DNA of 64,000 nucleotides from assembly GCA_032622095.1 (NCBI GenBank), contig CP136061.1:13531287-13595286 (forward strand), given 5' to 3'. The translations under genes and the position numbers were made by a program. Below, piece by piece: positions 37,539-48,956 of the stretch (position 1 is the stretch's first letter; each line of letters opens with the position of its first letter). Source of the DNA: Siphonodentalium dalli. Lineage: Eukaryota; Mollusca; Scaphopoda; Gadilida; Siphonodentaliidae. A model generated the notes under the pieces. That model worked only from the letters and a program-made list of their open reading frames with translations. It was not told where the DNA came from and did no database searches.

Positions 37539-38313
37539 ACCTTACTCGCATTTAAATTCGCGCAGTACTATTTTTCGCGCACCCGTCGGTGCGCGAATTT
37601 AAAACTGAGCGAAAAATTGTACAACTCCTAAGATTATACCAACCACTGAGACACAAGAAGGCTGTTGATTTCAGAGTTAAGTACCGGTACATGTCTATAT
37701 ATATTTCGAAAGGTTGGACCGAATATTAGGCTAGCAGGTCTATAATTTGCATGCGGGCAACCAACATAAAACATTTCTGATATGTGTGACATAAGTACAC
37801 AGAAACAAATAATAGTGTCATCATTGCTATTGAAATAAGAAATACACATATTTCTGACTGAAGATGCACGAAAGAACGTCCTTGAATCACAACGCTATAG
37901 AACTACCCCGTGAACGAATATTTTGACTTACTCATGTCAACACAACCCAGTCAAGTTTTGATTTTTTTTCTGATGTAAATTTGTTTTATACGCGATTGTG
38001 GTTTTACTCCTGTCGAGTTCATTTCAATATGTTCATAACTATTTCAATATCAGAATAAATATTTGGAAGTATAAACAGCCGTCTTCACAAGATATTAATG
38101 ATGCAGTTATGTTGAATTATACGCGTGGTGGTGTTTAATATGCATACGTATCTTCATTAACGATTAAAATCTAAAACTTCCATAAAAACCAAGCATTTTA
38201 CGAAAATAGTTTCGTCAGTTTTGAATTCGCGCAGCATGGTGCGCGAATTCATAGTGTGCGAATTCAAAACTGAGCGAAAAATAGTACTGCGCGAATTTAA
38301 ATACGAGTAAGGT
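37539..38313 (-). mobile_element. 0.77 kb TIR element, copy 2
   Basis: Reverse-oriented relative of the element at 12089-12852: same terminal repeats (ACCTTACTCG...CGAGTAAGGT), same CGCGCA-rich hairpins next to both ends and matching interior. The terminal inverted repeats here are better conserved than in copy 1, especially the first 10 bp. No ORF of note. Confidence 0.82.
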
Positions 38314-38550
38314 AGTAAGAGGCGGTTTTAATTACAGCCACCGCTGTGCTATGTATACTGGTTTACGCCCACTGATTTATTTTCATTTAAATATTGAGCG
38401 CGCTGACCATTCGCCCCGTTTCATGTAATATTATTAGAAAATTCAGGAGTCGATACTTTGTAAACGATGGAATCTTAAACGTACAGGAAAATATTCGGGA
38501 ATAGGGATCTTTTTTTAAACGTTTGTACGTTCAATTATGAACCAAAATAG

Positions 38551-38968
38551 ATGGATAAAAAACGGGTCTTACCCCACGACAACTGGAAGTCTATGAGTCT
38601 GGCGCGTTGGTTCAATCTGTGTGATTATTTTGAAATAATTCAAGAGACCAGTTATTTACACAAACACCATGTATGTTGTAATATGCACGTTAGTGACGAC
38701 GCAAGGTTCGCAGTTATACACACAATGACATATTTTGTTCCAGAGGGGACTGGCAATCTGATACCTACACGCAATGTGGTCAGATTGAACCATTGAGAAT
38801 GGAACGATATGGTGGAGTGTAGAGTGAAGGTAGAGGAGCTTTATCCAGAGCTAAAACGTGGACTTCGTGTACTTGTACATGTCATAATCAAACATCAACG
38901 GATAGATGTTGTGATTGTTCACCAACAACTTACAAGGAACAGTAATAAATTGGACTTATACTATTCAT
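38551..38968 (+). pseudogene. unassigned ORF with a single in-frame stop
   Basis: An ATG at 38551 opens 81 codons to a TGA at 38794-38796. The same frame then stays open for another 57 codons to a TGA at 38966-38968. The reading contains several cysteines, histidines and tryptophans (NLCDYFEI, HHVCCNMHVS) unlike an AT-rich chance ORF. No family is recognised. It ends about 40 bp before a Helitron. It may be a remnant of an unknown transposon or gene; low certainty. Confidence 0.3.
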
Positions 38969-39011
38969 GACATATAATTTACACCGATATTTGTATCGGT
39001 ATATATATATA

Positions 39012-39631
39012 CTAGAAGGTGCCCCGACTTCGTCCGGGATTTGACCTTGAATTGTCCATTTTGAAGGTCAAGGTCAAGTGGGGTCACGATTTGACCAGTC
39101 CAAAAACACTGCCCGGACAAAAGTACCAGACAAACGTGCCCGTCGAAATCCATCCGGTTTTACCCGATTTGACCTCGAATTGATCATTTTGAAGGTCAAG
39201 GTAAAGTCGGGGTCACGAGTCGACCCGTCCAAAACACTCAGTGGACAAAAGTAACTTCACGTATCAAATTTCGTCGAAATCCCTTCAAAATTCGCGATTT
39301 GACCTTGAATTGACCAGATTTCAAGGTCAATGTCACGTTGCACGGGCAAATGAATATGCTTATGCGACTCCCCATAGGAAAGTACCCCAACATACCAAGT
39401 TTCATCGAAATCCCGTGATATTCGGGCTTTTGACATTGAAATGACCCGATTTCAAGGTCAAGGTGATGTCGCACGGGCAAATTAATAGGCACATGCCACC
39501 CCACGGCCGAAAATACCCCCACATACCAAGTTTCATCGAAATCGGCTCGGCCGTTTTCGAGTTCATCGCGAACACACAGACACACAGACAAACACACACA
39601 CACAGACAGATCTTCCAAAATATATAATAGA
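39012..39631 (-). mobile_element. non-autonomous Helitron, in a TA microsatellite
   Basis: On the minus strand it starts TCTATTATATATTTTGG and ends with a CCCGGACGAAGTCGGG hairpin about 8 bp before CTAG. It is flanked by A on the 5' side and T on the 3' side, the A|TC...CTAG|T signature of Helitrons. The host DNA on both sides is an (AT)n run. The interior is a series of 120-150 bp modules containing TCAAGGTCA words (GAAGGTCAAGGTCAAG and similar) and a (CACAGA)-rich end. No coding. Related to 51344-51978. Confidence 0.88.
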
Positions 39632-39768
39632 TATATATATATATATATATATATATATCGTATAAAGTGTTGAGAACTATATGCACAGATATATATATAG
39701 TAGGAATGAATAATCCATTGTCTGAACAGATTGTTTAGTCTATAGGCCTTTCATGCTTCTTGCATTTT

Positions 39769-40338
39769 TCAATAGACATTGATTAACAACGAGTTATTAT
39801 GACGTAACTTCCGTTGTGGATTGTACACGTCTCTTCCGGCGTTTAGTTTCGACCGGAAACGTTGTTTAAAGTGATCTTGTTGTGCTAGTCTAGCCATAAT
39901 ATTGTCTGTTTTCATTTTGTAGAATGGGAATATCTTGAAGTTGCCATTGTTGCATTCTTCCAAATGCCCACTTAGTGGTATCTGTCGATATTCCTTATGA
40001 TTTATTTGTTGCCGATGGATGGTCACCCTTTCACATACAGTGTTTCCGATTTGGCCTACGTTTCCTTCGCCGCATCCATCGCAAGTTATGTAGTATATCA
40101 GATTTTTTGATTTACAGTCCAAGTCAGTATTTGGGAATATTTCCATTTTGTTTTTTAATGGTAATTTTTTCCCCGGAAACACGTGACGGCATACTTTACA
40201 TCGTTTGTCACCACAGCGTTTTACTTGGTATTCAGTTTTGTTTTCTGTGGTGAAGCGTGCCTTTGTCAGGATTCGTTTTAAGTTACTTGGTTGGCGCTTA
40301 CTATCTATAATTTCGTCCTTATTCACCAGCGATCGCAT
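39769..40338 (-). CDS. Penelope-like linker and GIY-YIG endonuclease part
   Basis: About 189 open codons. A cysteine cluster (CGDKRCKVCRHV) typical of the Penelope linker is followed by NLIYYITCDGCG...VGQIG, the GIY-YIG entry motif, and a downstream ERVTIHRQQI helix with the catalytic Arg region. This is one of two copies; the other, at 41098-41484 on the plus strand, is nearly identical. It is open from end to end but cut off from RT by a stop near 40340, so it is a remnant, though a young-looking one. Confidence 0.8.
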   Translation of the reverse strand: MRSLVNKDEIIDSKRQPSNLKRILTKARFTTENKTEYQVKRCGDKRCKVCRHVFPGKKLPLKNKMEIFPNTDLDCKSKNLIYYITCDGCGEGNVGQIGNTVCERVTIHRQQINHKEYRQIPLSGHLEECNNGNFKIFPFYKMKTDNIMARLAQQDHFKQRFRSKLNAGRDVYNPQRKLRHNNSLLINVY

Positions 40339-40366
40339 TTTGTCACTCTAGGATAGGAAAAAGGTC

Positions 40367-40989
40367 CTATGCACATCTCGAGATGTTGTTGTGGCGAGTA
40401 TTGTGTGTGGTTACAAATGGTATAGATGTTTTGTTATTTTGTTTTAACTTTTCGGCGCGAAGTTCTTCTAATGTGGTGTTCCGCGCTCTATCTATGCCAT
40501 TCATTATTAATTGTTCTGGATAATGTTGTTGTTTCAAGAATACGTAGAGTTCTTCAAATCTTTTATCTCGTAAAGTTGGTTCACTGATTACGGCTGACAC
40601 TCGTCTCGCTAAACAATAAGGTATATTTCGTTTTGTGTGAGATGGGTGGCAGGACCGAAAATCCAGATATTGGTGTGTATCAGTTATTTTATAGTATATA
40701 TCTGTTTGGATTTTTTGTTCTTTTATCAATACAAGGACATCAAGGAATGGTATCTTTTCATGACCTTTCTCCATGGTGAACTATATTGATGAATCCATTG
40801 AATTTAGTAGATTGAAGAACGAAGTCAAGTTAATTTCAGTATCCTCCCATATGAAAAAAACAATCATCTAAATATCTCTTCCAATTGCTCACTATGTGAG
40901 AACTGATTGTGTTTGAGAATTGTTTTTTCGCCTGTTTGTATAACTCATAACTAAGTTTGCATAAGTTGGCGCAAATTGTGTACCCATGG
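40367..40989 (-). pseudogene. Penelope-like reverse transcriptase fragment
   Basis: Starts abruptly at the inversion junction with the RT motif GTQFAPTYANLVM. The frame shifts before NWKRYLDDCFF (catalytic YLDD, about 40865). It then shifts again into the thumb region at 40774-40367, with FLDVLV, TDTHQYLDF, SCHPSHTKRN and LARRVS, all conserved in Penelope RTs. The N-terminal half of RT is absent. Confidence 0.85.
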
Positions 40990-41038
40990 TAAGCGCCAAC
41001 CAAGTAACTTAAAACGAATCCTGACAAAGGCACGCTTC

Positions 41039-41484
41039 ACGACAGAAAACAAAACTGAATACCAAGTAAGACGCTGTGGTGACAAACGATGTAAAGTATG
41101 CCGTCACGTGTTTCCGGGGAAATAATTACCATTAAAAACAAAATGGAAATATTCCCAAATACTGACTTGGACTGTAAATCAAAAAGTCTGATATACTACA
41201 TAACTTGCGATGGATGCGGCGAAGGAAACGTAGGCCAAACCGGAAACACTGTATGTGAAAGGGTGACCATCCATCGGCAACAAATAAATCATAAGGAACA
41301 TCGACAGATACCACTAAGTGGGCATTTGGAAGAATGCAACAATGGCAACTTCAAGATATTCCCATTCTACAAAATGAAAACAGACAATATTATGGCTAGA
41401 CTAGCACAAGAAGATCTCTTTAAACAACGTTTCCGGTCGAAACTAAACGCTGGAAGTGACGCGTACAATCCACAACGGAAGTGA
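41039..41484 (+). pseudogene. second Penelope-like endonuclease copy
   Basis: Plus-strand copy of the linker/endonuclease region with the same VKRCGDKRCKVC cluster and GQTGNTVCERV. One base change turns an AAA codon of the other copy into TAA (about 41122-41124), breaking the frame between linker and nuclease. It ends at the element's shared 3' UTR. Confidence 0.85.
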
Positions 41485-41638
41485 CGTCATAATAACTCGT
41501 TGTTAATCAATGTCTATTGAAAAATGCAAGAAGCATGAAAGGCCTATAGACTAAACAATCTGTTCAGACCATCATTAGGTAGACCGCGACTTTATGCAGA
41601 CGAAATCCGGTCTGCCTAATTTTTGCATGTCAGTCACA

Positions 41639-42141
41639 ACTAGTTATCTTGCGCTTTAATTGTTAACATCTCTCCTTGTTCAAGCGATTTAGGTTGTCTT
41701 TTGTCTATAAAATGATGGGATTAAAAAAAATTGTTGTTAAGGGCATTTCCGCCCCGATAATTTTGAGACATGTATATTCGATCGATATATAGTTTCATCA
41801 TTGTGCGGTCTTTTTTTAATCCCGAAATTTGTACTCAATTTCGATGTATCACCAGATTTTTCGATGTTTTAATGACATTTGACCTGTTATCTTCTTTTTT
41901 GCTGCATCCTTTCCATAAAAATGCAAAAACCAGAAAAGTTTATTTTTTCAAGACCGCTATGGATGTTTCGACCGCACAATGATGAAATTATATATTGACA
42001 GAATATACATGTCTCAAAACTAACGGGGCTGAAATGCCTTTAACAAACATTTTTTTCAATCCCATCATGTTATAGACAAAAGACAACCTAAATCGGTTGA
42101 ACAAGGAGAGGTGTTAACAATTAAAGCACCAGATAACTAGT
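41639..42141. mobile_element. 0.5 kb MITE with about 175-bp inverted ends
   Basis: The left end ACTAGTTATCTTGCGCTTTAA and the complement of the right end ACTAGTTATCTGGTGCTTTAA match for about 170 bp, through GTTAACA.CTCTCCTTGTTCAA, GATTTAGGTTGTCTTTTGTC and GAGACATGTATATTC to CATCATTGTGCGGTC. The middle (about 41810-41960) is unique. No coding. Confidence 0.9.
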
Positions 42142-42589
42142 TAGTTACACATAGAACATTGACCACTATATAATTATTAATTTATTGATATATCCGCGTT
42201 GATAACTTGTTAAGGCTCTATTGTTTATTTCATATGACTCAGATTTATTATTTATCGTCTCAGATTTATTACACCACCGCATATTTGCATTAAAAACTGC
42301 ATTTCGTTGTAGTCTTCCCTTTCAAAATGTTACTTTGGAATGTTGGTTATTTCTTTTGAAGGTTATGTATAATGGTCATTCTATCTCTTAATACATGTAC
42401 GTTTAAGACGGATCAATGATATTGGATATGAAGTAAACATAAATGTTTTTGCAGATTTAATAAATGTTCTATACCGCTTTAAGTACGGTATGTGTACCCC
42501 ATAATGCTATATTGATTGTCTCAAACAAATGTGCGTTAATGCTGATGAGTATGTGTCTCATATAACCCATATTCCGATGTGCCTGTTAA

Positions 42590-43415
42590 TAAAATGAGGT
42601 ATTGTATTTGTCAAATCGAAGGCTATAGACAGTTAACCTGTGGCTATACTCGGCAGATCGTATATTGTTCTCAGGGAGATCTAGCTATTAACCATCTTGA
42701 TGGTAAGCGAAATCTGATTAAATATGTCAGACTTACATTGTGTATACATAAGCGATTACCTTATTTGCATATATACTTCAAAAGTTATAAATGAGTATCC
42801 TCAACAGCTAGCTACAATCTGGACGAAAGAGTCAATTCTCATCGTATTTGGAAGAAATACAGGGAGACAGGTATGAATCCGAGTTATTCCCTTCGATATA
42901 AGTTACTATCGGGGGTGTTCACTTGGTGGAAGTTAATTTATAACGGATTTGAAGCGATTCGCCATGAGGAGAGGCAGACATGTCCACATCAAAATCTGAT
43001 GTAAAGGCATTAATCAGAGCTGAGCCTGTATTACCTGTCATCGAAGGTGTATTAGCGATGGCGCTGCCGTGTGTCATCGAAAGGTATAACATTCATGTAC
43101 TAATACGTGAAACTACGCACACATCCATTCTCCATATGTGTTAGGGCTATGTTTATGGTTAGGGTCATGGTTCGTGATAGGGCCATACTTCTGCATTAAT
43201 ACCTTTAATGAGATTTTCATAAATGTCCAAAATAATCGACTCCTCCACCACAGCAGTATTATGGGTAACGTGTTCATGATTTAGTCGGAAACATGGCTCG
43301 CTGCCATTCAACAGAAATCTCAAACGAGGTATTTTATTTGTCAAATTGAAGGCGAAATACCGATAACCCGTGGATATACTCGGCAGGTCGTATATTGTAT
43401 ATAAAGGGATCTCAT
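42590..43415 (+). repeat. pair of direct repeats 730 bp apart
   Basis: 42590-42690 and 43322-43412 share GAGGTATT.TATTTGTCAAAT.GAAGGC and TGTGG.TATACTCGGCAG.TCGTATATTGT. They look like two fragments of one dispersed repeat. Between them (42960-43100) is GC-richer sequence without features; 43222-43320 is a half copy of the 16312 MITE family. Confidence 0.7.
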
Positions 43416-43438
43416 AGTGTAATGTACGTCATAATTTA

Positions 43439-44463
43439 GTCAGGAAATTTCATATTTGAAGCTTCATAATTTATGTTTAAAAAGTAAATGTAATTACATC
43501 CAATTTGTCCCTGGAGATGAATCCACAGCCTAAGTGTAGCCAAGTTTGAAATTTTAGACAACAATATTGCTAGTGAACATTTCATTCCGGAACTCATGAA
43601 ATATGAAAAGAATAGACGCAAAGAAACTTTCTGAGCCCTTATGTCTTTGAGTTATGAACATAAAGTCATCTCTTGGTGCCAATGTTTATCATAATTTGGT
43701 CAGGAGAAATGCGTACTTCATGTTTGACCCTTCATATATGGTAACAGTCAATGTAATTGCAGCCCATGGTATCCTCAAACATGAAGGAACTTCATAAATG
43801 GAGTCAGTTTTGCCAATGTAGGTAACATTGCTGCCCGGGAAGTTGTACATTTCTTGTTGGAACTGATGAAATGTGATAGAAATTGAACAAAAGACGTTCG
43901 ATGAACCCTCATGGCTTTCAATTATGGTCGTAACTACTTCTGATAGAGTCATTGTAGCCCATAATCCGGTCAGGATGACTGTGAATTGGATATTCGATCC
44001 TTGATATGTTGTAAAAAATGAATTAAGGGACATATGAGTGGTGCCCTAGACATTAACGCAGAGTATAAATTGACTAAATTTTGCAATTTTAGGCAACATT
44101 CTTGCCAGGGAAAGTGTATGTTTCATGTTGAAACTCATCAGATGTGATACACATGCATCAAAGGACACTTGCTGAGCTCTGATGAATTTGAGTTATGACA
44201 ACAAAGGTATATCATACTAGGTTGTACGCCATAATTTGATCAGGAAAAGTATAAATTTCATATTTTATCCTCTATGTGTTTTAAAAACCAATGTAATTAC
44301 ACCCCGTCGGTCGCCTAGACATGAATCCATAGCTTAAATGTACTTAAGTTTGCAATTTTAGGCCACAATGTCTGCAGTGAATGTAAACATTTCTTGTGGG
44401 AACCCATGAAATGTGATAAAAATGGATAAGGCACTTCCTGAGTCCTCATGACTTTGAGTTATG
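43439..44463 (+). repeat. about 265-bp tandem repeat, four copies
   Basis: Units start with GTCAGGA at 43439, 43699, 43969 and (ATCAGGA) 44239, spaced 260-270 bp. Each has a TGTAATT.CA.CCC segment, GTTTGCAATTTTAGGC.ACA-type words, a C.TGAAATGTGATA segment and TGAGTTATG near the end. The last unit runs directly into the 33-bp array at GGCACGATCTG. Confidence 0.85.
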
Positions 44464-45061
44464 GGCACGATCTGCCAAAAAAAACGTTTACTGAAACATC
44501 AATCTGTCGTACAAACGTTTACCGAAAGGCACGATCTGTCGATACAAACGCTTAACGAAACAACGATCTGTCGATACAAACGTTTACCGAAAGATACGAT
44601 CTGTCGATACAAATGTTTACTGAAAGACATGATCTGTCGATACAAACATTTACTGAAACACACAGTCTGTCGATACAAACGTTTACCGAATAACATGATC
44701 TGTCCATACAAACGATTGCCGAATGACACGATCTGTCAATGAAACGTTTACTGAAAGACACGATATGTCGATACAAACGTTCAATCAAAGAAACAATCTG
44801 TCGATACAAACGTTTGCTTAAAACACGATATGTCGATACAAACGTTCACTCAAAGAAGCAATCTGTCGATACAAACGTTTGCTGAAAACACGATATGTCT
44901 ATACAAACGTTCACTCAAAGAAACAATCTGTCGATACAAACGTTTGCTGAAAACACGATATGTCGATACAAACGTTCACTCAAAGAAACAATCTGTCGAT
45001 ACAAACGTTTGCTGAAAACACGATATGTCGATACAAACGTTCACTCAAAGAAATGATATGT
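44464..45061 (+). repeat. 33-bp minisatellite array 1a, with 65-bp higher-order part
   Basis: The consensus unit reads about CACGATCTGTCGATACAAAC then GTTTACCGAAAGR, 33 bp, about 18 copies. From 44824 to 45048 units alternate between two variants, giving a 65-bp higher-order repeat (starts at 44824, 44889, 44954, 45019). Because 33 is a multiple of 3, long artificial ORFs arise on both strands (11-residue periods). Confidence 0.93.
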
Positions 45062-45165
45062 CGTTACAAACATATACATCATAACGCTTGAATCTGTAAA
45101 GATATAGGAATTCATGTACCCTCTGCAATCTCAAAGGAATCTGATACCTACCGCTGACAACAAGT
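45062..45165 (+). repeat. M1 fragment inside the 33-bp arrays
   Basis: About 100 bp matching the first part of the M1 module at 45540 (CATAACGC, CTGTAAA.ATA.AGGAATTCAT, ATACCTACCGCTGACAACAAG), after which the 33-bp repeat resumes at a CACGATCTG where M1 would read CACCTCCGATG. Confidence 0.75.
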
Positions 45166-45535
45166 GCACGATCTGTTGATACAAACAATAACTGAAACCG
45201 CGATCTGTTGATACAAGCGTTTACTGAAAGACACGATCTGTCGATACACTCGTTTACTGAAAAATACGATCTGTCAATGAAACGTTCACCAAAAACACGA
45301 TATGTCAATACAAACGTTTGACTGTTTGAAACGATACGTCGATGCAAACCGTTGCCGAAACAACGATATGTCGATGAAATGTTCACCAAAACCACGATCT
45401 GTCGATATAAACGTTTACTGAAAGGCACAATCTGTCGATCCAAACTTTACCAAAACCGCGATCTGTCGATACAAACTTTTACTGCATGAAATGATCTGTC
45501 GATACAAACGTTTACCAAAAATCACGATCTGTCGA
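45166..45535 (+). repeat. 33-bp minisatellite array 1b
   Basis: About 11 further units of the same 33-bp repeat, more degenerate than in array 1a (for example TGTTGATACAAGCG and TGTCAATGAAACG variants). Confidence 0.9.
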
Positions 45536-45539
45536 CAAT

Positions 45540-48500
45540 AACATATATATATGATAACGCGAGGGTCTGTAAAATATTAGGAATTCATTTGCCCACTGTA
45601 TTCCAATACCTACCGCTGACAACAAGGGCACCTCCGATGATTAGATAAACATAATAACCTGGCCAACACTGTTGTGGGATTTTAAGTTGTAAATGTTGGG
45701 CTTTATATTTGGAGTCAATTTCTCTTCAATTTTATTTACAATTTTTGACTGGCTAAAAGTGCTCTGACAGCGGACTATATGTTCATCATTAGCATAATAT
45801 AAGCTAACGGTGAGCAAGGCAGTTGACCTTGTTTGAGGGCCCAGGACACATCACCATTGCTCATTCTGAATATGGGTTCCATAAAACATATATGTTCGGA
45901 CACATGTACCGTTGCGATTTTGGACAGTGCACAGTTAATCATCGCGGGTGATAAAATACCTATGGCGGTTCGTATAAAGTTTGGTATTAAAAGGCCTTTT
46001 TCTGGCTGACTTTCAGTGCATAGGCCAAGGAATTGGTCTATATGGGAGATCTGGTCTGTCCACAGGGCCGTGCGCTAACTCCAGAAACCACACTTAAAAT
46101 AGCAGATTGCTTTATATCTGTTATTGGACAAGATTGACGTACTGAAGCCCTTACATTTTTTTCGTAGGACCAAATTTCTAATTACAAATACAATTCCGGA
46201 ACCGGTCTTAGTAAATAATTTCCATAAAACACTCATAAAAGACGTTAATATATATCTATAATAATTTGGGATCACTTTTTGTGGCCTACATTCAATGTCT
46301 GCCCTTTAGGCAGTCCGCCGATCAGTCTGTTTTATATGTCTCACCTGTATGCCATTATGTTGTTTATACCGATATTTAATGTGACAAAATACAATTATAT
46401 ATGATAATGTTTGAATCTCTAAAATATAGGAATTCATGTAGCCATTGCGATCTCGGATGAATTAAATACCTCCCGCTGACAAGCGCACCTCCGATGTTTA
46501 TATAAACATAATAACCTGGCCACGACTGTTGTGGTATTTAAAGTTGTAAATGTTGGGCTTTGTAATTGGACACCATTGTGTAAGCAATTCATGAGATTTA
46601 GGATTCTTTGCAATTTTATTTACACTATTGCTATTTTTGACTGGCTAAAATTGCTCTGATGGCAGACTATCTGTTCATCGTTGGCATAATATAAGGTTCC
46701 AGTGAGCAAGGCATGTTACCTTGTTTGTGGGCCCATGATACTGTGGCATCAACATTGCTCATTTTGAATATGGACTCCATAAAACAATGATTCATCGATC
46801 CCTTTGAAATGGTGTCCTGCATTCAAGAGGTCTTTTGGAATATTATAAGTTAGATAATTCTCTGTGTAACCATGATATTTATTTATAAACCACTTATATG
46901 CTTTAGTTAATTATTTCTTAGTTCGACCAACTCCTTTTCCTAATTCACTATTATGTTGAAAATTTGAATCCTGTTATCATGATAGCTTTGTTAACAATCT
47001 ATTTAGATTACCAAAATACATGATGAATAATGGACATTATGATACTCATAAAACATATATATGTCACTTTAATAAACTAAAGGTTTGGATTATGATTAAT
47101 AAAATATATAACAATGCTCTTTAATAAGCTCATACTAACTTCAGATAATGGCCGTAACTCGAGACAATTCGCCATATCACATCTTGGTAAATGTATCCAC
47201 ATATCCACATTACAACAGTACAGTTGTTCACGGGAAAACTAATTAAATTTCTAATACTTTCAACTCCCAGATAAAGCATGGAACATATCATTTTAACAAC
47301 GCACATTCGATATGTATCTCTTTAAATGACCTTACTCGCAGCTTGTTTGTGACGTCACGGACGGATATACGTCACACCGGAGCTCGTGAGTCATGACGTT
47401 TTAGACTTGACTTTAGACCAGCGGGAGCAAAGCCCATGTAGACTTTTTAATTTGAGCTTCGTCGCGCATAGAGGATATTCTTAAATCATTCATATGTACT
47501 ACACGTACATATATACTACATGGAAGTCACGAACTGTGTTTATTTTCTGATAAGAGGTTATCTAATGTTAAACAAAATAACGGACATATACACTATCAAC
47601 ACCGCTTATAACTATAGTATCTGTTCGGACATATACACCATCGCGATTTTGGACAGTGCACTGTTAATCATCGTGCACGATAAAATACCTATGGCGGTTC
47701 GTACGAAGTTTGGAATTGAAGGAATCACAAGACCTTTTTCTGGCTTTCAGTGTATAGGCCTAAAATTTGTTCTTTACGGGAGAACTGGTCTGTCCATAGG
47801 GCCGTGTGCTAACTCCCGAAACCACACTTAAAATAACAAATTGCTTTATATCTGTTATTGGACCAGATGTGTAACTGACGAACTGAAGCCATTACATCCT
47901 TTTCATAGGATCAACTTTCTAAATACAAATACAATTTCAGAACCGGACTTAGTAAATAATTTCCAAATAAATGATTCCTTCTGTGTTATGAAGCTTGTAC
48001 GATAAGTAAAATATACACACACTTAAATGAACAGGATATATGACATAGTTACATAGTTTCACATGTCAACATCACTTTAATGAAAAGACATGTTAACCGC
48101 ACAAACAATTTAATATGTGGATATTTTGATTGTATACCTATATATATATGGGAAGGCCCACATGTTATATCTGCCATCACGATAACAATCTGTACGCATG
48201 GAAACTTTGGGCACAATCCCAGCTGGTGTACCCAAAAATGATAACTGGTGTACTATATATAAATAGGCGTTTAGCTAATCATATGTATAGGTTGTAATTA
48301 ATTAATTACTTACTAACAACAACATAAGTAGCGTTATGTGTTATACAGATTGCGAACTCCAAATCCCTGTACATGCATAAAAGACATTAACATATATTTC
48401 TAATAATATGGGATCACGATTTGTGGCCGACATTCAATGTCTGCCATTTAGTCAGTCTGCCCGTCCGTCTGTTTGCATCTGATTTCCGCGGGAGATCTTT

Positions 48501-48955
48501 ATATGTCTCACCTGGATGCCATTACATTGTGTATACCGATATTTAATGTGATAAAATACAATTATATATTTTAACGTGGGAATCTCTAAAATATAGGAAT
48601 TCATTCGGCCACTGCGATCTCGGATGAATCAGATACCTCCCGTTGACAACAAGGGCACCTCCGATGTTTTTATAAACATAATAACCTGACCACGACTGTT
48701 GTGGGATTTAAAGTTGTAAATGTTGGGCTTTGTATTTGGACACCATGGCGTAAGCAATTCGTGAGATTCAGTATTCTCTGCAATTTTATTTACACTATTT
48801 AATTTTTGACTGGCTAAAGCTGCTCTGACGGCAGACTATCTGTTCATCATTAGCATAATATAAGCTTCCGGTGAGCAATGCATGCTATCTTGTTTGTGGG
48901 CCCAGAACACTGTAGTATCACCATTGCTCATTCTGAATATGGGCTCCATAAACCA
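45540..48955 (+). repeat. 850-bp macro-repeat (modules M1 and M2), 2.5 copies with insertions
   Basis: M1 occurs at 45540-45885, 46390-46776 and 48555-48955 (ACCTCCGATG.TT, AACATAATAACCTG.CCA, CTGTTGTGGGATTTAAAGTTG, GACTGGCTAAA..TGCTCTGA, GAGCAA.GCAT). M2 occurs at 45890-46390 and 47615-48550 (GCGATTTTGGACAGTGCAC, CCTATGGCGGTTCGTA, GGCCGTG.GCTAACTCC, GAACCGG.CTTAGTAAATAA). The first M1-M2-M1 is continuous. Two insertions interrupt the later part: about 46777-47612 between M1 and M2, and about 47962-48368 inside M2. No coding. Confidence 0.8.
46777..47612. other. insertion between M1 and M2
   Basis: About 835 bp absent from the first M1-M2 junction, which reads CCATAAAACA then a GTTCGGACA word. 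No terminal repeats or coding detected. Near 47341-47400 it is GC-richer, with TGACGTCA-like words. Confidence 0.55.
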
Positions 48956-48956
48956 A

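Larger units (their letters stand above)
39720..41569 (-). mobile_element. Penelope-like element with inverted second 3' end
   Basis: The minus strand carries, in order, an RT fragment (40989-40836, with GTQFAPTYANL and YLDD), the RT thumb (40774-40367, IPFLDV, TDIYYKITDTHQYLDF, CHPSHTK.NIPY) and the linker plus GIY-YIG-type endonuclease (40338-39769). The plus strand from 40989 to 41569 is an inverted copy of 39720-40301 (linker, endonuclease, 3' UTR). Outer ends match to ...CTGTTCAGAC. Two copies thus lie in opposite orientation, one cut just before the RT motif A/B region. Inverted partial copies at the 5' end are a known habit of Penelope elements. Several frameshifts; inactive. Confidence 0.88.

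Noticed and set aside
44461-45443. Several repetitive ORFs on both strands (ICRYKRLP-type and CIDRSCLSVN-type)
   Set aside because: Same 33-bp array; no start context, no domain.
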